Assembly: GCA_018398765.1 (NCBI GenBank)
Contig: JAHBMJ010000050.1
Coordinates: 9,454-55,906, forward strand
Origin: Chromera velia
Lineage: Eukaryota > Sar > Chromeraceae
DNA: 46,453 nucleotides
Direction: 5' to 3'
Both the position numbers and the translations under genes were made by a program. The stretch's first letter is position 1. Every line of letters begins with the position of its first letter. Of this stretch, positions 32,235 through 43,259 are shown piece by piece. Under the pieces are notes generated by a model, which saw only the letters and a list, made by a program, of their open reading frames with translations, searched no databases and was not told the DNA's origin.

Positions 32235-33096
32235 TAGTGACCAGATTTGATTTGATTTGATTTAATTTAAAGTAGGACTTCACCTCAAATCAAATCTTAG
32301 GCCTGAGAAACTTTAGCATGATAGGGCCTACCAAATCTGATCAAATCTACTTCAAATCTGACCCTTTAACCTCAAATCTTCGAGGTCAATCCGTCATCTA
32401 GTCTTTCAAATGAGTCTTCGCACTTTTTTGTGCACAAAAAAAAATAAATGATCACCAAAAATTTTTTTTATCGGTTTCACATGAATATCTGGCATGAATA
32501 TGAACGCCCAAAACTTGGGCCAAAAGCTTTTCCAAATGTCTGTTCAGTGAAAAAGAGGTCATCCAGTCTATTCTTTAGTCTATTCTCCAGATATTCAAGT
32601 TTTGATTGAGGGTTTCAAGTCGTTCTTTATTGTCCTGTGGCAGTTTTTACGCTTCTTTCTTTGCCAGGCTTGGGCCCTTCTTGGGTCACCCCTTATCAAA
32701 CCAATCAACGATGTCAAACAATCCCACAGGTCATAACAACAAGAAGGCTAGCAAGAAGGCCGCATTAGTATACAGTGCCGGCTATGTGAAGAAAGTGTGG
32801 CCTGCAGAAAGAGGGAGTAATGTAATTATAAGCTCTTAACTTATATAAGCTCTTAGCTTTGACAATAGCTCATTAATTTTAAGAGTCTTAATGTAGCTTT
32901 TAGTCTAGTTTTTAGTGATTTTCTTGTGTCTAGGGCTTTCTAGGATTTGTTAGTGGTATCGACTGTATCATATCGTCTTCAGTGCTGTCAAGAGTGATCT
33001 CTAGACTTCAACCTCAAATATTTACCTCAAATCTGGTCAGATTTGAGCTTGAAGCTCAAATCAAATCAAATCCTATCAAATCAAATCTGGTCACTA
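32235..33096. mobile_element. hAT-like non-autonomous DNA transposon with 8-bp TSD
   Basis: The left end TAGTGACCAGATTTGATTTG and the right end, read inversely, are identical for 22 nt. The element is flanked by a perfect 8-bp direct repeat, TGTTGCGC (32227-32234 and 33097-33104). An 8-bp duplication and a TAGTG terminus match the hAT superfamily consensus. Subterminal regions are crowded with TCAAATC/GATTTGA words, as expected of transposase-binding repeats. The 862-bp interior has only a short frame near 32711-32839 (SNNPTGHNNKKASKKAALVY), which shows no transposase features. Therefore probably non-autonomous. Confidence 0.8.
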
Positions 33097-34018
33097 TGTT
33101 GCGCAACCAACATATAATAACGCCTATAGAACAACACATAAATAACAGTATGTTGTTTTATAACACAATTGGACCCAAATTCACTAGCAAATTCAGTTGT
33201 AACCCGAAAACAGCTAGGGACAGGTCTAAGGACAGGTTCTTTAGTAATACATTGGGACCATCTATAGAGGACCACTTAACAGTCACAGTAGTAAGTTAAG
33301 ACTTTGTGTCATAAATTGTGTGTATAAAATTATAAACAAACAAAATATGAATAACAGTTAACAAACTCGCACAAGTTGCTTAGTAGTAGAATAAAACTAA
33401 GATTCTAGAAATAAAATCAAAAAGTAAAGCTGGTCTAGTTACATATATTTCCAACTAGTAGTAATTAATCATACTGTAGCCTAGAACGTAGCTTAATAAA
33501 ACAATATGAGAAACTGTTCAGAAAACAGTTGGAAGCAGGCTGTAACAGTCTATACTAAACTTGAGTATAACTACTAAAAAGTAAGGCTGCAATTTTCGCG
33601 CTGCATTCTAGTCATGTCTTCTGACTTGAATTAAGAAATGTTTTTTATAGTTTTCTATTAAGTTTTCCATAAGTTGGTCAACAAAAGCTTATAATTATTT
33701 CAGACTCGATCAGACCACTGAATTGTGACTGCAGAATCTTTCTTATGCAAGTACGAAAGCTACGAGATTCTTTGGTTCTTGGTCCCACATTTAGAGATGA
33801 AGCAAGAAACTTGAGCTGCACTCCGTAAAATTGGAGTTGGCAACTTGGCATTGTCAGTAGTACGTCACGGCCGTCAGTCCACCACTGGGTCCATGAAAGG
33901 AAAGAAATTCCCTGTCTTCCTTTTGAATCACGACAAAAACATCTGCAGACGTTTGAAGAGTCGCCGACTATTCGAAGTCACCTGTGCATGTGCACGGCCA
34001 TGCAGCAGCTTCCCTAGA
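33097..34018. other. AT-rich spacer, second dispersed repeat copy
   Basis: 33105-33360 is a diverged relative of 31865-32110. 33360-33700 is AT-rich and featureless. 33700-34018 is probably 3' flank of LEO1 on the minus strand. No plus-strand gene is convincing. Confidence 0.4.
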
Positions 34019-34566
34019 TCATTTCTTCTTGAAGAGGTCGCCCTCCTCGGCCGCGGAGGCCGAGTCGGCTGCAAGGAGGAGGCGACAAGAAGTTGCTGAT
34101 GACGTCGGTCGGTCAGCGAAAAAAGAACAAGAGAAGAGAAGCAACGAGAGCACGCCCTAGGTCGTTCCGCGTGTCAGAAATTTTTTTTAGAGGGACTACA
34201 AGAAGACTGAAAAGCGCAACTCGTGAGGCAGCACACGGAAAGAAGAAGGACAAAATGACAGACGCGTGCACACACGCCCGCACAGATTCGTTCACAGAGA
34301 CGGCAGGTTGCTTGCCGTCCTGCATGACCGTTTCTTTGACCAACTGAAAGACAGACTGTTTGGTTTCTTTCCCTCCACTTCTCCAGTCAGACAGACAGAC
34401 TGACTGACTGACAGCTGCTGTCGGATGATTGGTCGTCTCCATCGTCGTCGGATGCCTCCGAGTCCCCTCCGTCCCTCCCCTCCAGCATCTCGGCTGACAG
34501 AACAGCCCCGCTCTGCATCCGTCCGTCCGCCCATCCATGCATGAATGCACACCCTCATCCACACAA

Positions 34567-34607
<41 letters not shown>

Positions 34608-34616
34608 TCATTCACA

Positions 34617-34647
<31 letters not shown>

Positions 34648-36043
34648 ACTCACTCACTCACTCACTCACTCACACACACACACACACACACACACACCCA
34701 CCCCACACAATGTGATCTAAGCACGAGCAGGCACGAGCCCCAGCGTGATGGGAAGGGAAGGGACGAAATGCAGATATCAAAAAGGAATGCGAGAGAAAAC
34801 AGAGGCCAGTGTGTGCCAGAAAGACCTGCATGTGACGTCACCCTGTTGCCCTGCCCACTATCCCTCCCCTCATATGCACAGACCTGCGCGCCCAGTTGCT
34901 GTGCCTGTTTGTCCCTCTGTCTCTGCATTGCAACCGTCTCCTCCGTTGCCTGAACAAAAAAGGACGGAGCGTGAGGGCGACAAAGAAACAGACAGCGAGG
35001 CGACCTGTTGTTCAGAAACGGGCCGTGAGAGTACATGGATGACAGAGCTACAGCACGATCGCTCTTTTGTGTTTTTCTCTGACTCCTTTCATTTGCTTGC
35101 ATAGAGACCCCAAAACGTTTCCTGTATTCCTCAAGGGATGTGTTTCGAACGAAAACCCAGAAAAGAGGCGATCCAGAGTCCGAAAAGAAAGGCATAGACA
35201 ATCTCGCCAGATCATCATCCCAAAAAGGACCATTCATGCACTGAAGCAGTCATCACATGAAATGCACAACAAACCAAGCAAAGAACAAACAAACAAAGAG
35301 AGAGACAAACAGCCGGCTGATCCTCCAGTGAAGCCCCACTCCTACCTTGCTTCCTCCCCCAGTCGCACCCACAAAAACACGGCCCACCTTCCGGAGTTCT
35401 TTCGCCTCTTCTCCGGTTGTCAGTTTGACCTTTCGGTCCTCCTGCAGGTCATGAAGCGAAAGAAAACGAGTCGTGCTATCGGGCCGACTCAGTGTGTGGT
35501 TAGAAGCTTAAAAATGTGTCATTTCTCATTTTTTCAAAAAAGGACGGGTCTTTCAGAAAGAAAGGGGGAATTCTGCCAGCAATGCGCACATATTCGAGAA
35601 ATGGAGGACAAGACGCAGGCAAGAAACGCTCAAGAAGAAACGAGGACTGTAGTAAATCAATCAGTCATCCAACAAACTCCATTGCAGCCTTCATTCTGCA
35701 CCTTGCTTGTCCATTTGACCAGAGAGGAAGGAAGCTATGCAGGCAGCCTCCCTGACTGACATACCTTCTTCGCAGTCTTCACGCCATACCTCGCTTGCTT
35801 GTCTGCAGAGAGGCTCAGGAGAAGCTTCGACGTGACGACTCCCTGAAGGACCCTCAAGTCTCTTCCTCCTTCCCCCCCGTCCTTGTTGTCCGTTTTCTCC
35901 GCAGCAGCAGCGGCAGATGAAGACGAGGAGCCGTCAGCTGCTCCCTGCAGATAGAAAGGAGAGGAGGGAGAGAGAAGAGATATGAAACACCAATCTCTGA
36001 TTGCTGGAATAGTCCACGCACATACACACACGCACACACACAC

Positions 36044-36105
<62 letters not shown>

Positions 36106-36561
36106 GGCGGATGAGGCATTCTTTCTGGAACCTTTCCTCCTTTCACGCATCGTCCTATTTTTATTTTCCTTCCACTCTTCCTTCCGTGCGTCCGTGCTTC
36201 GTGATGGTCTGCCATATCTATGTGAAAAGCAACCGTGCTGCTTCATCTGTTTTCTCTCATGCAATAAATGTCCTCTTCTTGCCCTTCAGTTTTTGCGCTT
36301 GCCCCAGTTTCTTCATCTGAGCGTTCGCTACCCCCCTTTTCTCTCACTCACCGTCTCCTCGCCCCCCGCCAGCGTTCCCCTCCCAACAACATCCCTGAAG
36401 ATGAAGAGGCCGTTGTCGTCGTTGGCAGTGGCGACGTCGAACTCCACACCCCCAATGTAGCAAGACACAGAACCGTCAGACCACCTCAGCAAGTAGGAGT
36501 TTGACTCTGCTCTTTGCTGCATATACGCACGCATAGACAAACATGCTTACGCACATACAAA

Positions 36562-36595
<34 letters not shown>

Positions 36596-37122
36596 CAGAC
36601 CTCTCATCCCGACTCCCGGGCTTCTTTTCGTTACTTCCTCTGGGCAGCCTACCTGGCCTCTGCGGAGTCTCTGGATGATCCTTCGAAGAGTCGGCAAGAG
36701 AACTGACAGACAGTCTTGCAGGCACCGTCAAGCAAATCGAACCTGTTCTCTCCTCTCTCATGCGATCTCACATTCGCGCAGAGGCAGCGAGCTCGCCGAA
36801 AGCACACACAGTAAGGCAAAAGCAAAAGGTCAGACGTGGACTGGTGAGGTTGCATTTTTGAAGAGAACATTTCGTGTGAGACTCCAAACTGACTTCCCTT
36901 CGCCTGTTTTCCTTTTGTCCGTCGATGCCGCCGTTTCCCCACGGCCTTGTCTGCCTTTTGTGAGATTTTTGTCTTGTCTTGTGTTGTGATTGGAAGAAAC
37001 AAAGCCAGACCTACGCAAGCTCGCTGCAAAAAGAACTGACTCTGAGGAGGTTGTGGTTTCGAGGATCAATTTTCGGTGGTTCGGCATTCTGCTGGTCCTT
37101 TTGCTGCAGTGGCAGCCTCCAC

Positions 37123-37175
<53 letters not shown>

Positions 37176-38799
37176 CAGAGAGACAGAGAAAGAGAAAGAG
37201 AAAGTGAGAGAACACAAAACAACTGAGTGACCGGAAGATTGGGGGGGCTCTTTCTTTGCGTGTGAGAGAGTAGGCGGGAACAGACACAGGACATTGAGGA
37301 AGGAAGGCGGGGACAGATACGCAGGTGGGGCAAGGACAGAGAGAGGAAAAGGGCAAATGTGAGCAGACCCAGTCCTATCTTTTTGAGAAGTCCTCCGCTC
37401 CTCCCGGCCCGTGTGCAACGAATTCATGTTGCAAGAGGCTCACAGCATGATCAAAGGAACAGACAGTCTCGAACCCCCAAAGACATTCACTCCGGCCGTG
37501 CATCGATCGATCATTATTGACGCTCCCTCCCTCCCACCGAGACAGAGAGAAACAAACGCACCTACCCACCTGATTTCGTGAACTCCCGGGTCGTGATCCT
37601 TCTGTTTCTGACTCTGCACTCACCCACCCACTCGAATTCTTTCATTTGGGTGGTTGTTCAATTATTCTTTCAAACAGGGGCACCGGGCCATTCACTCATG
37701 CAGCGAGTGAGCAAAATAATGCATGGTCAGGCGAAAGGAGGCACACGACTCAACCCAAGAGGAAAGCACAGGGAGAGTGGATGGAAAGAAAGGCGGTACA
37801 GAGAGAAACATATACACAGACAGAGGAAAGAGACAAGTGAAGAGAGGGGGAGACGGCGACAAAAAGCGTGTAAGGAAAAGCGCAACGGAAATAGGGGCCA
37901 AAAAAGAAAGAAAGACAAGAGGAAGCAAAAAAGGAACACGCATCACCCAGACCCCTTCCTCCATGGATGCACCTTTCTAGCTGCCTGTCTACCTGCCTGG
38001 CTGACCTCCTTCTCCACAATGCGCCGTTTGAGGTCGCTGTTCGGTTCGAATGGGTGGGGGTCGAATTTGGTCTTGTGATGGAGACGCAGGAGAACAAGCT
38101 GCACTCAGGCAGGCATCAGCGCGTGCGTCAGTCAGCTGGCCTCTCTGACCGATCGCTACGAAGCATGGACGAAAGTAGGGGGGGTTGTCCACAGCTTGTT
38201 TGTTCGCTTCGTCAGTTTGTTCATTAAGCTGTGTGCTAATCTAATCTGTGCGGCCATGCCGGGGTTTTTGTGCCGGAGGGGGAAGGGGAGAGTCGGAACA
38301 CTTCTGAAAACCGAAAGAAAGACCACGCAAAAAGAAATATTCCTTCTTTTTTTCTGTCTCTATTCCCCTCTTGACTCGATCCCTTCAAATTCCCCCCGCC
38401 CCAGCCAGGCAGCCTACCTGCTTTGAGGCCAAAGCGTTCTTAGGAATCTGAGGGGCGGCTTCTTTGCGGATCTTTTTCTTCTTGCGCTGCAGAAGACACA
38501 AACTAAAAGGTAACGCAGAGTGGAGGGAAACCTCTGTGGCAAGGAGAACAAAGAGAAGCGGAGACAGACGGCAGAAGCGACGGGAGGGCGAAAGGAGTCC
38601 CAAGGGCGAATGAATGAGTCAACCCCTTCCCAAAAAACCCTTTGACCATTGCGGCCTCAAACCAGCTGCGCCGTCTCAGTCTCTCCCAGTCTCTTACAGT
38701 CTCCCACTGCCTCAGACAGTCCCTCACAGTCTTTCTCAGTCTCTCTCAGTTTCTCACAGTCTCCCTCTCCCTTCCCGCCCCCCGTTCTCTCTCTGTCTC

Positions 38800-38842
<43 letters not shown>

Positions 38843-38976
38843 GTCTGTCTGTCTGTCTGTCTGTCTTTCTTTCTCTCTCTCTCTCTTTCTCTCTCTCTCT
38901 CACACACACACACACTCACTCACTCACTCACTCTCTCTGCATGTGTGTGTTTGCTTGTGTGCGTGCGTGTTTGTGC

Positions 38977-39041
<65 letters not shown>

Positions 39042-39280
39042 AGAGGAAGGGAGGGAGGGAGAGGGAGAGAGAGAGAGAGAGGTCTCTCTGTCTGTCTGTC
39101 TGTCTGTCTCTCTTTCTTTCTCTCTCTCTCTCTCACACACACACACACTCACTCACTCACTCACTCACTCACTCACTCTCTCTCTCTGCATGTGTGTGTT
39201 TGCTTGTGTGCGTGCGTGTTTGTGCGTCTCTCTCTCTCTCTCTCTCTCTCCCTCTCTCCCTCTCCCTCCCTCCCTTCCTC

Positions 39281-39319
<39 letters not shown>

Positions 39320-40478
39320 AAGAGAAGAAAGAGAAAAAGAAGGAAAGGCGACTGACTGACTGACAGACAGACAGGCAATCAGTCAGACAGACAGACAGAC
39401 AGGCAGAGACAAACCTTTGGAGGAAAGGGTCTGCTGTCCATCTCCCTGTCCTTCTCCATCTCCTTCTCCAAAAGGGCCGCGAGCTTTCCCTTTTTCCTTT
39501 TCTCCTTCTCCTTCTCTCCTCCTGTATCTCCCTCGGACTCGCTCCCCCTCAGCCGTTTTTTCTTCTCTTTCTTTTTCTCTTTTTTCTTCTTCTTCTTTTT
39601 CTTCTTCTTGTCGGTGCCGCTGCTTGCACTGTCGTCGTCCACATCTGCGATACACGGGGAGACAGACAGGCAGGCAGGCAGGCAGAGATGTAGAGACAGC
39701 GACGGAGAGACGGTGTGATAAAAGGATCACTGCATGGAAATGTATGTCCGAAATTATGCGCTTGCAGAGAAGGGGGTTCGCGGTGAGAGCGAAAAGCAAA
39801 CAGACAAGCCTGCAAGAAGATGGAGAGACGGAAGCAAGGGCAACGGATGGACGGGGAGTTGAGCACAAAGGGCCTACGAACGGCCAAAGCAAAGCTGAAA
39901 TGCTCGCTTTACTTTCCAAAAATAATGGAAATGAAATAGCAGTGGGGCCTCTATTCCGTCCGTCTCGCCTCGTTCTTCTTTTCAAACACGGTCAAAAGAA
40001 AGGAAAAAACCACCCTGGACCAACCGGAGCTCGCCCCATCAGAGCCCCTTTTTCTCTTCAGTCTTCCACCCCCTCTCTCCCCCTCGTCATCATCGCCCCC
40101 CTGGCTCGACCCTCCGTCCGCGTCTTCGCCCTCTCGATCGTCCTTTCCCTCTCCGTCTCCTTCACCTGCTTTCTCTCCGTCTCCCTCATTATCAAACTCC
40201 TGTCTTTTCTCCCTTGCGTCTCCTCCTTCCTCACTCTCGCTCTCACTCTCGCTCTCTTTCCCCCCCTCGTCTTCTTCCTCTTCCCCAAAGAGATCAGGGT
40301 CCTCGTCTCTCATCGGTTCATCCTCTTGTCGCTCTGCGTCTCCACCTCCACCCATCGGTACATCTGCTTGTTCGTCCTCCGCAGGAGCGTCATTGTCTCC
40401 AAACAAATCCTCTTCCTCGTCTTCTTCTTCCCCACCACCCCCTGAACGCATAGGCTCGTCCTCGTCTCTGTCCGACAT
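34019..40478 (-). CDS. LEO1: LEO1, subunit of the Paf1 transcription elongation complex
   Basis: Twelve exons: 40478-40025, 39644-39415, 38486-38418, 38098-38006, 37613-37570, 36680-36653, 36516-36352, 35944-35765, 35441-35346, 34949-34884, 34512-34413 and 34068-34019; phases agree, 524 residues. LEO1 works with Paf1 on RNA polymerase II chromatin in the nucleus. The N-terminal 150 residues are Asp/Glu/Gly/Ser-rich as in the family (EEEDEEEDLFGDND), followed by a Lys-rich tract (likely nuclear localisation). The core includes LVLLRLHHKTKFDPHPF and the diagnostic ESNSYLLRWSDGSVSCYIGG, then LRVLQGVVTSKLLLSL. The tail is helical (ATEETVAMQRQRDKQAQQ) and then acidic, ending SAAEEGDLFKKK. Exons 5 and 6 rest on weaker evidence: exon 6 uses a CGAAG acceptor and the family's TIRW-like strand is not obvious there. 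All other joins use consensus sites. Confidence 0.83.
34570..34697. repeat. CA/CT/CACT microsatellite in LEO1 intron
   Basis: (CA)n, (CT)n, (CACT)n and (CA)n tracts between LEO1 exons 10 and 11. Similar CA/GA tracts sit in other LEO1 introns at 36016-36102, 36563-36593 and 37121-37203. Confidence 0.95.
38678..39400. repeat. Large compound microsatellite with ~249-bp duplication in LEO1 intron 2
   Basis: CAGTCTCTC-type repeats, (CTGT)n, (CT)n, (CA)n, (CACT)n, (GA)n and (CAGA)n fill the intron. A unique core, GCATGTGTGTGTTTGCTTGT followed by GTGCGTGCGTGTTTGTGCG, occurs at 38939 and again at 39188. A segment of roughly 249 bp has therefore been duplicated as a unit. Confidence 0.9.
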
Positions 40479-41219
40479 ACTGCCGAGGATTCAGGTCAAA
40501 TTATTTCCTCCACTCAACTGAATTGCTTCTCAGCCGTCTCCTTCTCGGATCCAGACTGTTCTTCCAAAAGAAGCCTGCCAACCTCTTTTATTCCCTTCCC
40601 CGCAAAATGCTCGACCTGGATAGACAGCAGGACAGTTGAAGGTCCCGCCAAGTGCACGTATGTGTACACAGAATACAAAACAGGGAAAGCCCGGGTGCCT
40701 CTTTTTTATCGCACTTGGGAGTTTGGAATTTGTATGGAATTTGTGATGAGTGTCCATAGACACGGCCTGACACAAAAATGTCGAAATTGCGCCATGTATT
40801 GATTGCCGGCTCAGTCATGGCTCAGTCTGCCATCAGTCTGCCACCAAAATCGCTCACTCAAAGAATCTTGGTGATCCTGTAGCGCAGCAAATTAAAAACG
40901 CCTTAGTAGCTGCTCTCTGCGAGTCTCTGCGCAAGTGTGACATAGCGTGACAGTATATATATGAGCAGGCTTTGGCAGCAGACAGCATGCCTCAGTCACT
41001 GTGAACTGAAGACGGGAAAAGCATACCGCTGGCTGCTTGTTTTTCATTTCTATTTCGACATTTTCCTGATCTGCCAGGTTGAAAAACAGCTGTACCGAGC
41101 CTCTTCGGCCAGGAAGCAAGAGAGAGCGCTTTGGTTCTGTCCGTTCTCTGTACATACCTCTAGTGCCTGATCAGTTGTACGTGTGATTCTCGATTCTCAC
41201 GCCGCAGCTGTTTTGCGTG
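40479..41219. promoter_or_regulatory. Divergent promoter region of LEO1 and ankyrin genes
   Basis: A 741-bp gap between outward-facing genes. It is balanced in composition, without transposon signatures. GTATATATATGAG at about 40952-40964 is TATA-like, but lies some 255 bp from the ankyrin start. Exact promoters cannot be placed. Confidence 0.35.
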
Positions 41220-42596
41220 ATGGCGAGGATCGAAACGCCCACAGCTAACGCTTATCTTGAACGACTGGACTCGCTGGAAGTCTCTCTTTTTGCTTCTCTG
41301 CGCCAGCAGTTTGAAATCGTGCGAAAGACTGTGAAGGCCAAAAGCGCAGGCAGCAGTCATGCTGCAGACGCAGCAGCTACTGCTGCCTCTGCCCCGGCAT
41401 CCTTGTTTATGCATTCTGAGGATGTCGTTGTGATTGATGAACTTGAAGAGATGGGGAAAGAGTTTTCGAAAAAGGTCAAGGAGGGGTGTGAAAAGGTGGT
41501 GAGGAGGCACATACAGATCGATGTCGGGTACCTGATTGAAGTGCATCTGGGACATTTGATCCATGACTTCCGGGCGGTTTCGGCAGAGCCTTTTCAGGAG
41601 GCGCTGTCTGACTACCTGAATGGAGGGGACGGATCAGACTTCCGTTTGTGCCTGCAGGTTGGTGCAGACGTAGACGGGCTGGAGGATGGGCAGGCTGCAC
41701 TCATGAAGGCAGTCCTGGCCGACCATGAGGAGGCCTGTCGTATGTTGTTGGACGATGGGGCCGATCTGGAGGTAAGGGCAGGGGAGCTCCCACCCATGAA
41801 CGAAAGTGAGGAGGAAGAAGATCTGATCCTCTCAGTTGCTGCAGGGGATACCGTGTTGATCGCTGCCTGTCGTCGGCGGTTGTGGGGAAAGGTTCGGTTC
41901 CTGATTGCAGAGGGGGCGGACGTGAATGCGCAAGACGCGAATGGTCGGAAGGCCTTGCAGATTGCGTGTGAGGCTGCAGAGCGCCAATTTGACCCACACG
42001 TGGCTGATCGGCCGGAGTGGCTTCATGATCAAGAATACGATCCGGAGGGTGTTGACCCTTCCCTCCGTTTGGCCGTGCGTGCCGCCCTGAAAGATCTTCT
42101 TCTGAAGACTTCCGAAATTGATCAGATCACATTTATGTGGCCTGCCGAAAATGACTTGAGGAACGGCGAGACCCTCGTTCATTTTTTCATGTGGCATGGC
42201 TTTCATGATTTGTTTGAGCTCGCTGTCTCACAGGGTCTCTCGGTAGACGCACAGAGTCATGAAAGGGATGAGTTGGCCGACCTTGCTTTCACGCCTCTGC
42301 ACCTCATGGCAATGGCAAGGAGGCCCGACGCTGTCGAGTTTCTTCTTTCCAAGGGAGCGAACGTTGACATTCGGAGAGGAGGTGGCGACTTTGAGTCAGA
42401 CACCCCTCTGCATGACGCGGTCTCGGGGAGCGCTGATGGGGGAGACTCGCAGGGGAGGGTAGTGGAGATTCTGCTTGAACACGGAGCAGATCTAAATGCG
42501 GCAGGGTTCGAAGGATACACTGCCATTCATTATGCTGCCCTTTTCAAAAACCCAAATATTGTCAAGCTCCTTCTCGACCGTGGGGCAGAGCTCTAG
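41220..42596 (+). CDS. Ankyrin-repeat protein
   Basis: Single exon, 458 residues. The first 125 residues are helical and carry no repeat (MARIETPTANAYLERLDSLE; then an Ala/Ser linker). Ankyrin units then follow, recognisable by the L-x-GAD-x pattern: LLDDGADLEV, LIAEGADVNAQDANGRKAL, a TPLHLMAMARRPDAVEFLL unit with LLSKGANVDIR, a TPLHDAV unit with LLEHGADLNA and finally TAIHYAALFKNPNIVKLLL with LLDRGAEL. Long insertions separate some units. Ankyrin stacks bind partner proteins; the partner is unknown. The ORF ends abruptly inside a repeat turn at a 13-nt duplication, and coding-like sequence continues beyond it. The protein may therefore be truncated relative to its ancestor. No introns, unlike LEO1 next door. 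Confidence 0.85.
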   Translation: MARIETPTANAYLERLDSLEVSLFASLRQQFEIVRKTVKAKSAGSSHAADAAATAASAPASLFMHSEDVVVIDELEEMGKEFSKKVKEGCEKVVRRHIQIDVGYLIEVHLGHLIHDFRAVSAEPFQEALSDYLNGGDGSDFRLCLQVGADVDGLEDGQAALMKAVLADHEEACRMLLDDGADLEVRAGELPPMNESEEEEDLILSVAAGDTVLIAACRRRLWGKVRFLIAEGADVNAQDANGRKALQIACEAAERQFDPHVADRPEWLHDQEYDPEGVDPSLRLAVRAALKDLLLKTSEIDQITFMWPAENDLRNGETLVHFFMWHGFHDLFELAVSQGLSVDAQSHERDELADLAFTPLHLMAMARRPDAVEFLLSKGANVDIRRGGGDFESDTPLHDAVSGSADGGDSQGRVVEILLEHGADLNAAGFEGYTAIHYAALFKNPNIVKLLLDRGAEL

Positions 42597-42764
42597 GGCA
42601 GAGCTACACCGGTTGAATGTTGTGAATGAGACACCGCACGATACGGCATTCTTATAAAGCTGACGGATGCAAATGAAAGTGAAGCTGGAAGGGAAGTGAA
42701 GGAATGCTGTCAGAAGGTCGTAGACCTGTTCGCGTCAGTGCAGGCGCCTTTGCACAGGTAAGCC
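42597..42764 (+). pseudogene. Decayed 3' continuation of the ankyrin gene
   Basis: After the TAG stop, one frame reads AELHRLNVVNETPHDTAFL and another IKLTDANESEAGREVKECC followed by QKVVDLFASVQAPLHR. Both look like the end of an ankyrin protein, but in different frames. GGGCAGAGCT is duplicated at 42583 and 42596 (offset 13 nt). This accounts for the frame change and the stop. A second frame change is needed near 42648. Confidence 0.5.
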
Positions 42765-42847
42765 AACGGAGAAATCCAAGGCTAATTCCGAGTCAGAAAT
42801 CTAGTTGAATTCTAGGTTGAATTGAGACTTAGCTAGTGATTTTCAAA

Positions 42848-43077
42848 CCTCCCTGAACTTAAGTGCCACTTGAAAAAATATAATCAAGATGATCTCTATC
42901 TGCGGCATCGTTTTTTAAGAGACCGTCCATGCTTGCGGCGTACACGGTCAAGACACCGTCCAGATATGCGGCCTTGGCTTTCAAGACATCATAAATGATC
43001 CGTGCCTGCGGCGCAGACTTTCAAACTTATCTAAAAATGCGGCTTCAACTTTCAAGTGGTAGTTAGGTTTAGGGAGG
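42848..43077. mobile_element. Inverted-repeat element with internal GCGGC repeats
   Basis: The left end CCTCCCTGAACTTAAGTGCC and the right end, read inversely, CCTCCCTAAACCTAACTACC are terminal inverted repeats continuing into CACTTGAAA. GATTTTCAAA occurs directly outside the left end (42838-42847) and 2 bp outside the right end (43080-43089), a probable 10-bp target duplication. The interior has about five degenerate units with TGCGGC followed by TTTCAAGACACCGTCC-like words. The superfamily is unknown; a duplication of 9-10 bp would suit Mutator-like elements. Confidence 0.55.
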
Positions 43078-43259
43078 TCGATTTTCAAAGGAGTTTTGAA
43101 AAGAAATTAAAAAAATTAAATCATCTGACTATAGAATTGATTAAATTAATTTGATTGCTTGTTTGCTTGCTTGATTGATAATGATTGATTGATTGATTGT
43201 AATTGATTGGTTGAAAGCAACTAAAAAAACAATTGGTTGGTAATATTTGGTTCTGCGCT

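Noticed and set aside
32606-32839. Short frame inside the hAT-like element
   Set aside because: Only 43 residues after the first ATG and no transposase motif; insufficient to call a gene.
33845-34099. 84-codon plus-strand frame
   Set aside because: Its 3' half is antisense to the terminal LEO1 exon and it lacks any recognisable features.
38614-39378. Frames of up to 249 codons of SLSLS/CVCVC/THTHT type
   Set aside because: Microsatellite translation within LEO1 intron 2; no protein-like composition.
39417-40445. 342-codon plus-strand frame opposite LEO1
   Set aside because: It is the antisense of LEO1 exons 1-2 (acidic/Lys-rich codons read backwards as Ser/Pro/Leu); the minus strand has the family motifs and splice sites.
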